The notes beneath the pieces are model-generated. The model saw nothing but the letters and a program-made list of their open reading frames with translations, was not told the origin of the DNA and did not search any database. Shown in pieces: positions 9,435 to 17,315 of a DNA stretch of 64,000 bases. The stretch comes from Algoriphagus oliviformis (GTDB lineage: Bacteria > Bacteroidota > Bacteroidia > Cytophagales > Cyclobacteriaceae). The position numbers and the translations under genes are program-made. The stretch spans positions 62,001 through 126,000 of the forward strand of contig NZ_JAFKCT010000005.1 of NCBI RefSeq assembly GCF_017254915.1, in the 5' to 3' direction. How positions within the stretch are numbered: position 1 is the stretch's first letter; each line of letters begins with the position of its first letter.

Positions 9435-9833
9435 TTATTCATTGGCATATTGTTCGTCAGATACCTGTTCCATCCAAGTGACCACTTTTCCGTCGACTTC
9501 TTCTTGGATTGCGAGATGGCTCATGGCGGATTTTGGAGAGGCGCCGTGCCAGTGTTTTTCCTCCGGTTCGAAATAGACGACGTCGCCGGGACCAACTTCG
9601 ATGATAGGACCTCCCTCTTTCTGAACGCATCCCAACCCGGATTGGATGATGATCGTCTGACCGGCTGGATGGGTGTGCCAGGCTGTCCTTGCTCCGGCTT
9701 CGAAGGTGACCATTGCGCCTTGGGCGACGGTCTTGGGCTGTTTGGCAAATACGGGTTCTACTCGGACCTGTCAGGTAAACCAGTCTCCGGGGCCTTTGAA
9801 AGATCCCCGAGTTCCATTTTTGGTAATCTCCAT
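9435..9833 (-). pseudogene. Small cupin (hydroxynitrile-lyase-like), interrupted by in-frame TGA
   Basis: Reading from the ATG at 9833 gives MEITKNGTRGSFKGPGDWFT, then TGA (9773-9771), then QVRVEPVFA and an intact cupin: [37 protein letters not shown] and DEQY. Homologous small manganese cupins have glycine at the stop position, so GGA to TGA is the simplest explanation. A downstream ATG at 9713 could give a 92-residue protein that keeps the metal-binding histidines but lacks the first strands. It lies 9 bases downstream of the cyclophilin-like gene in the same direction. Confidence 0.78.
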
Positions 9834-9842
9834 GTTCGTTAT

Positions 9843-10304
9843 TTAAGGTTTGAAAAGAGTTGCCGTGTCTACGTGTTTGATTGCTTGCACCAAGCCATCT
9901 ACGTTTTCAATGTTTCCCAAAGGAATCAATCCCGAGGCATAAGCGGCATCTTTGTAAAAGATCGCTACATCGCCCCAGGGGGCATAGTACATGATATTTC
10001 CCTTTACCGGCTTTGCTCCACTGGGAGCTTCGTTTTTGGAGAGTTTTTTCGGAGGGTAGAAAATCTTTTCCAGTCCCGCAAAGTCTTCAAATTCAACGGA
10101 TAGGGGGAGTTGGTCTAAAAGACTTTTGGAAGCAGGATTGTCCAACAGTTCCACTGGGAACTGCTCTTGTCCTACTTGAATGATCAGGCTTGGTGAATCA
10201 GTCATAGCAGAAGATAGGGAAGAAATCTCTTCTTTGCCGCCTGCAGGGATTGGGGTTGCTGCAACGACCGCCAGCAGGACGAGCAATATGAGACGAGATT
10301 TCAT
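9843..10304 (-). CDS. Exported cyclophilin-like fold protein
   Basis: A 153-residue protein with an N-terminal signal (SRLILLVLLAVVAATPIPAGG). The core (IIQVGQEQFPVELLDNPASKSLLDQLPLSVEFEDFAGLEKIFYPPKKL, ending in PWGDVAIFYKDAAYASGLIPLGNIE) matches the small cyclophilin-like family common in Bacteroidota beside aldo/keto reductases, cupins and AraC regulators. No proline isomerase activity should be assumed. It is 8 bases downstream of the alcohol dehydrogenase and 9 bases upstream of the disrupted cupin, so it is probably in their operon. Confidence 0.75.
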   Translation of the reverse strand: MKSRLILLVLLAVVAATPIPAGGKEEISSLSSAMTDSPSLIIQVGQEQFPVELLDNPASKSLLDQLPLSVEFEDFAGLEKIFYPPKKLSKNEAPSGAKPVKGNIMYYAPWGDVAIFYKDAAYASGLIPLGNIENVDGLVQAIKHVDTATLFKP

Positions 10305-10312
10305 GCGGATGA

Positions 10313-11527
10313 TTAAAAGGTGGCGGCGTCGATCACGTATCTGTAGCGGGCTTCCTTATTGACTACTTTGCCCCAGGCTTCGTTGATTTCCTCGGCGGAA
10401 ATGATCTCGATGCTCGGTCTGATGCCATTGGCGGCACAATAGTGGATCACTTCCTGGGTTTCGGGGATGCCTCCGATCAAGGATGCGTTGAAGTTTACCC
10501 TGGCAAAAGAAAGCATCAGATTGTTGATGTTGATTTCGGATTTGATCGGCATGCCCACGAGCGTAAATGATCCGTAAGGTTTTACGCACATGATATAGGG
10601 GGTGACGTTGAACTGGTAGGGGATGGTACAGATCATGTAGTCCAGTGTCTTGCCGTAAGCCTGCATGGACTTGTATTCTTCATCCACGACGATTACCTCT
10701 TTGACCCCCCAGGACTTGATGTCCTCTACTTTATCGGCAGTAGTGGTAAACGCGTAGACTTCCGCTCCTTTGGAAACGGCGATTTTGACGGCCAGATGCC
10801 CCAGCCCACCGATACCTGCAACGCCCACCTTGTCTCCGGATTTGAAGTTGGCCTTCATCAATGGAGAGTAGGTCGTGATCCCTGCGCAGAGCAGTGGTGC
10901 TGCTTCTTCGAAGGAAATGCTCTCGGGGATATGTACCGCAAAATGGTCTCTTACCACGATTTTGTCGGAGTATCCGCCTTGGGTAATGCCGGTAGGTTCC
11001 GCGGGATTCGGGAAGCCGTAGGTAAATTTGGTCTGTCCTCTCTCGCAAAACTGCTCTTCCCCATGGGTACAGCTTTCACATTCCATGCAGCTGTCGACCA
11101 TGCAGCCCACGCCGGCACGGTCGCCTACCTTGAATTTGGTGACGTTCTTTCCCACCGCGGAGACGATTCCCACGATTTCATGGCCCGGCACCTGTGGATA
11201 GATTTGTTTTCCCCAATGGCCTTTTTCCTGGTGAATATCAGAATGGCAGATGCTGGCGAATTTTATATCAATGAGGATGTCGTCATCGCCAACCGGTCGG
11301 CGTTCGAATTCGAATGGACTGAGCTTGCCTGATTCGTCTGTGGCAGTATAGCCTCTGGTTTTTATGTTTTCCATAAAAGCTTGTTTAAGTGATTGGACAT
11401 GGGGATGCTGTGGATCGGCCATCAGCTGAAGAGGGCTGGAGAGCGATACGGCAGCTCCGGCAAGGGCAGATTGCAGGAGGAATTTTCTCCGGGAGCTACC
11501 TGGTGTTGAATCCTTGGAGTTGGTCAT
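10313..11527 (-). CDS. Zinc-type alcohol dehydrogenase with Tat signal (YahK/CAD-like MDR family)
   Basis: A 404-residue protein. Residues 52-404 are a complete zinc MDR dehydrogenase of the YahK/cinnamyl-alcohol type: catalytic zinc ligands in ICHSD, PGHE and LLCAG; structural zinc cysteines in CMECESC...FC; and nucleotide-binding GIGGLGHLAVK. These enzymes reduce aldehydes with NADPH. Unusually, residues 12-36 form a twin-arginine signal (SRRKFLLQ then a hydrophobic, alanine-rich stretch), so the protein is predicted to be exported folded. An internal ATG at 11374 could give a cytoplasmic form. Part of a leftward cluster with cyclophilin-like and cupin genes. Confidence 0.85.
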   Translation of the reverse strand: MTNSKDSTPGSSRRKFLLQSALAGAAVSLSSPLQLMADPQHPHVQSLKQAFMENIKTRGYTATDESGKLSPFEFERRPVGDDDILIDIKFASICHSDIHQEKGHWGKQIYPQVPGHEIVGIVSAVGKNVTKFKVGDRAGVGCMVDSCMECESCTHGEEQFCERGQTKFTYGFPNPAEPTGITQGGYSDKIVVRDHFAVHIPESISFEEAAPLLCAGITTYSPLMKANFKSGDKVGVAGIGGLGHLAVKIAVSKGAEVYAFTTTADKVEDIKSWGVKEVIVVDEEYKSMQAYGKTLDYMICTIPYQFNVTPYIMCVKPYGSFTLVGMPIKSEININNLMLSFARVNFNASLIGGIPETQEVIHYCAANGIRPSIEIISAEEINEAWGKVVNKEARYRYVIDAATF

Positions 11528-11555
11528 GATTTCTAGTTGGCTTGGTTGGTCTGTT

Positions 11556-12053
11556 TTAGTCCTTGTATTGCTGGTCGGCGACTGCTTCCATCCATTGGAC
11601 TATTCCCTTTTCCGTATTGGGGAGAATGTAGAGCTGCTGCATGCCTTGGTCGGGACTCGCACCGTGCCAATGGCGTACATTGGGAGGGCATATAGCCACA
11701 CTTCCTTTCTTTAGAAGCTGCTTGGGCTCTCCTTCGATCTGATGGTAGCCTTCACCAGCGGTGATGATCAATATTTGTCCTGCGGGGTGGGTATGCCAGT
11801 TGCTTCTCGCTCCCGGCTCGAAATACACGTTGCCAATCATGGTTGTCAGGGAGGTGTCGCTTTGGACCAGGCCGTAGTTGTAGGCGTTCCCGGTGAAGAA
11901 GTTTTCAGAGCCTTTTTGTCCTTTGGGGAAAATACCGTCGCTCTCAGCGGATGCCTCGGCAGTGCTGCCCTTCGTGTCCTGCCCCAAAGTAAAGTGGCTG
12001 GCAAACAGCAGTAACGCGATACATGCGTATTGGCTTTTTTTTGAGATTTTCAT
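11556..12053 (-). CDS. Secreted cupin-domain protein
   Basis: A 165-residue protein with signal peptide (YACIALLLFASHFTLGQ). The cupin motifs are intact: [22 protein letters not shown] and the second motif VAICPPNVRHWHGASPD, giving three histidines and a polar residue for a metal, probably Mn or Fe. It belongs to the same group as the disrupted cupin at 9435-9833 (both end in Q.QY/DEQY-type tails) but has an export signal and an N-terminal extension. It lies just upstream of the Tat-type dehydrogenase, so all may act together in the periplasm. Confidence 0.82.
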   Translation of the reverse strand: MKISKKSQYACIALLLFASHFTLGQDTKGSTAEASAESDGIFPKGQKGSENFFTGNAYNYGLVQSDTSLTTMIGNVYFEPGARSNWHTHPAGQILIITAGEGYHQIEGEPKQLLKKGSVAICPPNVRHWHGASPDQGMQQLYILPNTEKGIVQWMEAVADQQYKD

Positions 12054-12127
12054 CGCTATCTGGTTTAGGTTAATCGTGTCTTTGGGAAATGGAATCCGCT
12101 TTGGGTTGAATGGGTTGCCTTGGGGAC

Positions 12128-12526
12128 TTAGGTCGTAGCAGCGCCGGTCAGAGGATTTGGATGGAAGCCTTTGGGTCCGACAGTCCGGGTTTCCACCACG
12201 GCATTTTCACTTATAGAAATCCCCGGCAATAGGGTTGCCCCTGCTTCGGTCCAAACGTTTTTTGGAATGGACATTGCCACCGTTCCCCTTTTCGATTTAG
12301 GCTCTGGGGATGGGTTTTCCTGGCAAGCCTGAGCTGTTGTTTGGAAAAGGGACTTTTTGGCAAAGTCTGTGTGGCCCGAGGCAGCCGCTGGAGCGGCGGG
12401 TTTCGGGGTGGTCACAGCGTGCGTGTTGATTTTATGGGAAATAGCGGCCGAGTATGCTACTGCGTGTCGCGAGATCGACTTGGCGCGGATTTTCCCTAGG
12501 GTTTGTTTGTCATGCAGGTCATCCAT
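12128..12526 (-). pseudogene. Degenerate hexapeptide-repeat (sugar O-acetyltransferase-like) remnant
   Basis: The second half (IPKNVWTEAGATLLPGISIS, ENAVVETRTVGPKGF, HPNPL) lines up with the C-terminal left-handed helix of maltose/galactoside O-acetyltransferases, whose consensus is IGxNVWIGxGATILPGVxIGxNAVVGAGxVVTKDxPPN. Many hexapeptide glycines and hydrophobics are replaced. The first half (residues 1-70) is not recognisable and the usual N-terminal domain and active-site histidine are missing. Such a gene is common in AraC/AKR/cupin clusters. Probably a decayed gene; a divergent functional protein is less likely. Confidence 0.45.
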
Positions 12527-12663
12527 ATGGGATTTCGGATCTGATCCTTGACAAAATTACCTCAGCCTGAAGGACGGGGGTTAAAGAAAATCAAATGAGT
12601 TGTTAAGGTATTCAAACATGAAGGGCTTTATTGGAGGATTTGCAAATGTTCCGATGCCGCAGG

Positions 12664-13530
12664 TTATCGCAGCGCTTTGGGATTTGTGCCCACGTGTTTT
12701 TTGAAGAAGTTGTTGAAGTAGGTTGGGTACTCGAATCCCAGTGCGTAGGCGATCTCGCTGATGTTCCAATCGGTGTGTTGCAAGAGCGCTTTTGCTTCGA
12801 CAAGGATCCTGTCGGCTATAAGTGCGGAGGTGGATTTGCCGGTGATTTCTTTGACAGCCCGGTTGAGAGAGTTGACATGCACCGACAAAACCTGGGCGTA
12901 TCCTTGTGGGGAATTCAGTTGCAAAGGGGAATCCGGACTCTCGATTGGAAATTGACGTTCCAATAACTCCAAAAAGACGGAGGTGAGTCGGGCCGCACCA
13001 TTTTTATGCTGGACAAAATTCTCTGAGGGCTTCATTTTCAGGGCTTCATGCAAAATCAAATTGATGTAATTTCTAATCAAATCATCTTTGAATGCATATT
13101 CGGACTCCTGCTCTTCGATCATCTTGTCAAAAATCCCGTTGAGATTAAGTCGCTTTAGTTCAGTGATTTTGAGAATCGGCGTCCCGTCAATTTTAAAAAG
13201 TGGTGATTGGAGCAGGCTTTCTGTCCGTTCGCTGTGATTAAAGAACTCTTCCGAAAACAGACAGGTATATCCGACATATTGGCTAGAAAGAGTTTCCCAA
13301 GAATAAGGGATATGGGGGTTGCCAAAAAACAAAATAGTATCTTCTTCCCGATAGCTTTTGTCCGCGTAGTTGATGATGCTCCTTCCGGTAGTCAGGCAGA
13401 TTTTGTAAAAATCCTTGCGGCTGTAGAGGCGGGTTGCATTCCCGTCACTTTCGATCCGAAAGGCATTGAAACCCTTTAATTTTAGCTTTGAGTTATATTC
13501 CGAGAGTGGCCTTTCTACAATTTGTGCCAT
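12664..13530 (-). CDS. AraC family transcriptional regulator
   Basis: A 288-residue regulator. The N-terminal half is a cupin-like sensor region (RLYSRKDFYKICLTTGRSIINYADKSY...FFGNPHIPYSWE). The C-terminal 100 residues are an AraC double helix-turn-helix: VHVNSLNRAVKEITGKSTSALIADRILVEAKALL and WNISEIAYALGFEYPTYFNNFFKKHVGTNPKALR. It sits between the alcohol dehydrogenase/cupin cluster and the aldo/keto reductase, all transcribed leftward, and is the likely activator of these genes. The inducer is unknown; aldehydes or related electrophiles would fit the enzymes. Confidence 0.88.
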   Translation of the reverse strand: MAQIVERPLSEYNSKLKLKGFNAFRIESDGNATRLYSRKDFYKICLTTGRSIINYADKSYREEDTILFFGNPHIPYSWETLSSQYVGYTCLFSEEFFNHSERTESLLQSPLFKIDGTPILKITELKRLNLNGIFDKMIEEQESEYAFKDDLIRNYINLILHEALKMKPSENFVQHKNGAARLTSVFLELLERQFPIESPDSPLQLNSPQGYAQVLSVHVNSLNRAVKEITGKSTSALIADRILVEAKALLQHTDWNISEIAYALGFEYPTYFNNFFKKHVGTNPKALR

Positions 13531-13675
13531 GTCTTAACTTAAGAATTTCAAATGGGCTGTCGGTTGCGCACTACAGTGGTCTTCAAAGGACGGGCACTGC
13601 GGCCGACTTGAGGTTGAAGCCTGACGCGAACGTATCGCGTCGGGCTTGGGAGATATCCGCCAATTAAAGCTGGTC

Positions 13676-14533
13676 TTATTTGGCAAAAACAGGGAACACA
13701 CTGGCTTCACCGTAGTTTTCTATTCTTTCGATGTTGCTCAGGAGCTCCATATCTTCGGAGCTGATCTCAAAATCTACGGAGGCGTTTGACTTCATGTGGA
13801 CTGGATTGGCGGTCTTTGGAATTGGCAAGAGCCCCAATTGCAGGGTATAGCGGATCGCCAGTTGGGCAACGCCCACCTTGTATTTGGCAGCCAAATCGAT
13901 CAATTTTTCATTACTTGGAATTTCTCCGTGTCCGATGGGAGAGTAGGCTTCCACCAGGATGTTTTGTTTTTGGCAGAAGTTGATCAGCTCAAGCGGGGTG
14001 TTGCCGATATGAGCCAATATCTGGTTGACCATTGGCTTGACGGTGCAGCCGGCGAGGATGTTTTCGAGATCTTCTTTTTCGAAGTTGGACACGCCGATAG
14101 CTTTGAGTTTTCCTGCCTTATAGGCATCTTCCAGAGCTCTCCAGGCTTCTTTGTTTCCTTCGGCAAAGGATTCGGTTCCGAGAAACTTGCTCCAAGGTTT
14201 AGGGCTGTGGATGATCAGTAGGTCGATGTAGTCCAACCCCATTGTTTCAAGAGATCCATCAATTGCATCGAGGGCCTGCTGATAGTTTTTGATTTCAGCG
14301 GCCAGTTTGGTCGTAATGAATAGTTCTTCGCGGTTAGCGCCAGCAATTTTCACTCCCTCGCCGACCCCCCGCTCGTTTTGATAAGCCTGTGCGGTATCGA
14401 TGTGCCTATAGCCCAAGGCGACGGCTTCCTTTACAGCCTGGGCTACCTTGTCGTCACTGATAAACCAGGTGCCCAAGCCCAATTTGGGTATTTCAAGACC
14501 GTTGGACAGTCGGTAATTTTCTTCTAGTACCAT
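13676..14533 (-). CDS. Aldo/keto reductase
   Basis: A 285-residue cytoplasmic NADPH-dependent oxidoreductase of the AKR5-like group. The catalytic tetrad is visible: Asp and Tyr in GYRHIDTAQAYQNE, Lys in FITTKL and His in LLIIHSP. GVSNFEKEDL and the C-terminal IPKTANPVHMKSN phosphate-binding segment are also present. It probably reduces small aldehydes, ketones or 2,5-diketogluconate-type sugars. About 145 bases separate it from the AraC gene downstream, so it may have its own transcript. Confidence 0.88.
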   Translation of the reverse strand: MVLEENYRLSNGLEIPKLGLGTWFISDDKVAQAVKEAVALGYRHIDTAQAYQNERGVGEGVKIAGANREELFITTKLAAEIKNYQQALDAIDGSLETMGLDYIDLLIIHSPKPWSKFLGTESFAEGNKEAWRALEDAYKAGKLKAIGVSNFEKEDLENILAGCTVKPMVNQILAHIGNTPLELINFCQKQNILVEAYSPIGHGEIPSNEKLIDLAAKYKVGVAQLAIRYTLQLGLLPIPKTANPVHMKSNASVDFEISSEDMELLSNIERIENYGEASVFPVFAK

Positions 14534-14941
14534 AGCGTTGTCAAAGTTTTTGTTGGTTCAATTAGCTGATTCAAAGGTAGAATCAGGCTGGCTTGCCCAC
14601 TAAAGAATTTCAAACTGATGCTTAATAGAATCAAACAGCCGACTCAAGAGACGTGGTTGGGAAAGACAAAATTCTTTCAGTGGCTGGGATTTTTAAGATA
14701 CGGGTTATTGCTGCCCAGATGTGGCTATGGAGGGGGGGCGTAGCGATGACGGAGGTTTGGGCCTACTTGAATGATTGGAAACTACGCGGTTGACGACAAG
14801 CGCTTATTATAATATTCAAGTAAAGCATTGTTGGTTGAAGATGGATTGGGGTTTGATGGTTCGGGGGGATTTTTGCTGTCGCGGATCAGCGGACTCTTTC
14901 GATTTGCCGACCAAGCCCTTTTGTAGCCCGAGTAGTTCGTT
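14534..14941. other. Intergenic, no supported gene
   Basis: About 400 bases between the aldo/keto reductase start and the antiporter remnant. The open frames here are compositionally unlike proteins and match nothing I recognise. The right part, from about 14770, directly follows the point where antiporter similarity stops, so it may be rearranged DNA. Confidence 0.5.
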
Positions 14942-15193
14942 TCAGAGGCGGATTTCGGTGCATGAACCCACTTGTACATGAAGCTCGGTGAGGTGCAGGG
15001 CCGCGCTTTCGTTTTCACGGGGAAGGGGAGAGGGGAGGTGTTCGGGGAGCAAGGCATAGAGCAGGAAGCCTCCCGCGGTGTAGAAGACCGAATAGGAAAC
15101 ACCGGTCACCTTCGAGACGGTAGGCATCCAATCCATGATGAACACGGCAAGGCCCACAACGGCTAGAAGGAGGATAAAGGTGTCCATGGTCAA
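14942..15193 (-). pseudogene. N-terminal remnant of a CPA1-type cation/proton antiporter
   Basis: Only 83 codons remain. MDTFILLLAVVGLAVFIMDW, the segment with TGVSYSVFYTAGGFLLYALLP and PSPLPRENESAALHLTEL match the first two membrane segments of NhaP-type Na+/H+ antiporters, which are normally 400-600 or more residues. Directly after LHLTEL the similarity ends at about 14975 and the frame stops after HVQVGSCTEIRL, where intact genes continue with VVIISLMGxGxKID. The rest of the gene is not found in the neighbouring 400 bases, so this is a truncation. Start at 15193 or the internal ATG at 15187. Confidence 0.65.
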
Positions 15194-15255
15194 TCCGGTT
15201 TGCTCGTTTGGAATGGAGGCAGGTAGGGCGTCTGGCTCCTGTTTGGGCTCTTTGC

Positions 15256-15564
15256 TTATTTGGAGATGATCAGTAGGTCAATACTCAGCAGGTGGACGTC
15301 CAGTAGGGTTTCCCTGCCTTCCAAAAGGATATGGATCGTTTTTCCGTCTTCTTCCACCGTCCATCTTCCCTCGCTGAAGGCGATTTGGTCGGTGGGGGCA
15401 ATTCCCTCACGCCTGACCGTACCGTCGCCGAAGAATTCGATGGCATCCCTGTTTCTGGACAGGCCCATAGGATAGCCCGCAGGCCGGTACACCAGCTGCT
15501 CGCCGCTGTCCTCCTCATGGGCGTGAACCCACCGTTTTGCCAGAAATTCCAAGCGTATGGCCAT
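15256..15564 (-). CDS. Small lipocalin-like hypothetical protein
   Basis: A 102-residue protein without signal peptide. Its pattern (KRWVHAHEEDSGEQLVYRPA, AIEFFGDGTVRREGIAPTDQ, SEGRWTVEEDGKTIHILLEG) is that of short beta-rich lipocalin-like proteins: a Trp near the start, an F.xDGT turn and a GRW strand. Its start lies 4 bases after the stop of the M43 protease, so the two genes appear to form one operon; it could be an inhibitor or partner of the protease, but that is speculation. Confidence 0.65.
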   Translation of the reverse strand: MAIRLEFLAKRWVHAHEEDSGEQLVYRPAGYPMGLSRNRDAIEFFGDGTVRREGIAPTDQIAFSEGRWTVEEDGKTIHILLEGRETLLDVHLLSIDLLIISK

Positions 15565-15568
15565 GGCG

Positions 15569-16507
15569 TCAAACTTGGTTGATCAAACCTGCCCTCGGAC
15601 CCATCAGGCTGGCCCGCATTCTCGCCACCTGGCCCGGGGTGAACATCACCATCGTGTCGTCGTCCACATAGTCCATGTAGTTCATGAACATATCCCCATG
15701 GGGGCCATTGTTGCAGGAAATATGCGGGAATAGGGGCTTGTTGTAGTTGGGCAACTGTTGGGTCGGGGTATCCTCTATCGAGTCGGAACCGAAGCAGTGC
15801 TCGGTATCTCCCCAAATATGGCGCAGATTGAGGTAGTGGCCCACCTCGTGGGTGCAGGTGCGACCCAGGTCGAACGGAGGTTCAGCCGTGCCCTGGGTGC
15901 CGAAGGCCTTATAGAGTATTACCACGCCATCTGTCTCCCGCGGGCCACCGGGAAACTGGGCGTAGCCCAAAAGCCCCCCATGGAGGTTGCAGACCCAGAT
16001 GTTGAGGTAGCGGTCGGTAGGCCACGCGTCCGAACCGCCGCGGGCTGAAAACTTCACCGAATCCAGGTGGTCAAAACCCCTCATAGCCGTCTTTGTCCGG
16101 ATGATTCCGCTGGTGGGCTTGTCCTCCGGATCCCGTGAGGCGAGGGAAAAACGAATCCCAGAATCCATGGGCAGATCACCCCATACGGCAGGAATGGCGG
16201 ATTTGTCTGGATTGGTGGAGCTGAAATCCCTGTTCAAAACCTCGATTTGGCTCAAGACTTGGAGATCGGATATGTTCTGCTCCTCGGTTTCATAGACGAT
16301 ATGTACCACCACCTGCAGGGTAGCCGTGGGAAAAGACTGCGTGCGGTCCGTCTGAGTCAAGGCCCTAGACAGCCGCTCTATCTCCCCGAGGTTTGCCCGG
16401 AATTGCGGATACCTCTCCATGAGTAGGGTGTTCGAGGCCATGGTTCCACAGGTTCTGTAAAACGGTCGATCCGCTTCGGAAAAGTCGTTTACGGTGATGT
16501 TTTCCAT
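15569..16507 (-). CDS. M43 family zinc metalloprotease without signal peptide
   Basis: A 312-residue protein with the pappalysin/cytophagalysin zinc motif HEVGHYLNLRHIWGD (HExxHxxGxxH) and the following Met-turn region (DMFMNYMDYVDDDTMVMFTPGQ). The N-terminal region LQVVVHIVYETEEQNISDLQVLSQIEVLNRDF is the standard M43 prodomain/catalytic start. Relatives are normally secreted, but this one starts with MENITVNDFSEADRPFY and has no hydrophobic signal and no T9SS tail. It is probably cotranscribed with the small lipocalin-like gene downstream. Confidence 0.85.
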   Translation of the reverse strand: MENITVNDFSEADRPFYRTCGTMASNTLLMERYPQFRANLGEIERLSRALTQTDRTQSFPTATLQVVVHIVYETEEQNISDLQVLSQIEVLNRDFSSTNPDKSAIPAVWGDLPMDSGIRFSLASRDPEDKPTSGIIRTKTAMRGFDHLDSVKFSARGGSDAWPTDRYLNIWVCNLHGGLLGYAQFPGGPRETDGVVILYKAFGTQGTAEPPFDLGRTCTHEVGHYLNLRHIWGDTEHCFGSDSIEDTPTQQLPNYNKPLFPHISCNNGPHGDMFMNYMDYVDDDTMVMFTPGQVARMRASLMGPRAGLINQV

Positions 16508-16607
16508 ATCAAAGGGGTTACGGGATTTTGGGTCAATGATCCTTATAACAGCGTGGCATCACCCTTTGTTTTCCCTACAATCTCGGAAGGGTACCGGTGA
16601 CCACGTT

Positions 16608-16955
16608 TCAGGATTCTTCGGTGTTTTTGTCTGGGACGGATTTTTCCAGCAGGCGTATCACCTGCAGGATGGGTCCTGTTTTTGTCCTGAAGTATATTTT
16701 CCTGGTCTTACCGTTGGACAACTGCAGACTCAGTACGAACGCCTTTCCTCTCCACAACAGGTCAATCCTTTTGAGAGCCCAGGATTTCAGGTCGTTTTCC
16801 AAGTGTATTTTGGTGGTATTCAGCGGGTGTTTGATGAGCAAAATCCCGTCACCTTTCATCTCCACGTTGCTGCTCGTGTTGGTTTTGGAAAGGAAAAGCA
16901 CTGCAACCAAAATTATGATCGCAAGAGAGACCAGGCTCATTGCCAGATAAATCAT
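16608..16955 (-). CDS. Small membrane-anchored hypothetical protein
   Basis: With the ATG at 16955 the product is 115 residues; a TTG at 16979 would add eight. One N-terminal membrane segment (IYLAMSLVSLAIIILVAVLFL) is followed by a beta-rich soluble domain (GILLIKHPLNTTKIHLENDLKSWALKRIDLLWRGKAFVLSLQLSNGKTRKIYFR) resembling PH-like membrane-protein domains, and a charged tail. No family could be named. It is probably expressed alone. Confidence 0.6.
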   Translation of the reverse strand: MIYLAMSLVSLAIIILVAVLFLSKTNTSSNVEMKGDGILLIKHPLNTTKIHLENDLKSWALKRIDLLWRGKAFVLSLQLSNGKTRKIYFRTKTGPILQVIRLLEKSVPDKNTEES

Positions 16956-16979
16956 TGCGGTTGGGTTTTGTTGAAACAA

Positions 16980-17315
16980 TAACCAAGTCCCAATAAAAAT
17001 GCCATGGGAAGACAGAGCCGAACATGTTGTGAAAACCCTCCGGTCCTACACGTAAAATACGGGTTGGAAACCCTTCAAACCATCGAAAACGCGGGGGGTA
17101 ATTTGTTCCGGCGCCGCGGTTTGGGCCTGTTTGTGCCGGTTTTTCTACGTTCCGGGCCACTGCTCGACGAACCTGTTACAAGCTTCTGTTTTTTCCCGAA
17201 CCTCCCAGTCAGGATGGAAAAAAGAAGCGGCGTGTGGAATTTTGGAGATTGGCTGGGGTTTAACGCCACGCCTGACTCGGAATTCGCCCGAAACTGTTCC
17301 CTTACGGACATGGGG
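16980..17315. other. Region without supported gene, downstream of truncated Ku
   Basis: About 335 bases between the membrane protein and the Ku remnant. This is where the missing C-terminal half of Ku should be; none of the three leftward frames shows Ku-like sequence. No inverted repeats or insertion-sequence ends are evident. Confidence 0.5.

Noticed and set aside
9771..9773. TGA read as glycine (alternative genetic code)
   Set aside because: Many intact genes in the window end in TGA (for example the DUF5723 gene at 45154), so TGA is a normal stop here.
9771..9773. Selenocysteine codon
   Set aside because: Homologues have Gly at this place, not Cys, and no SECIS-like hairpin was noticed directly after it.
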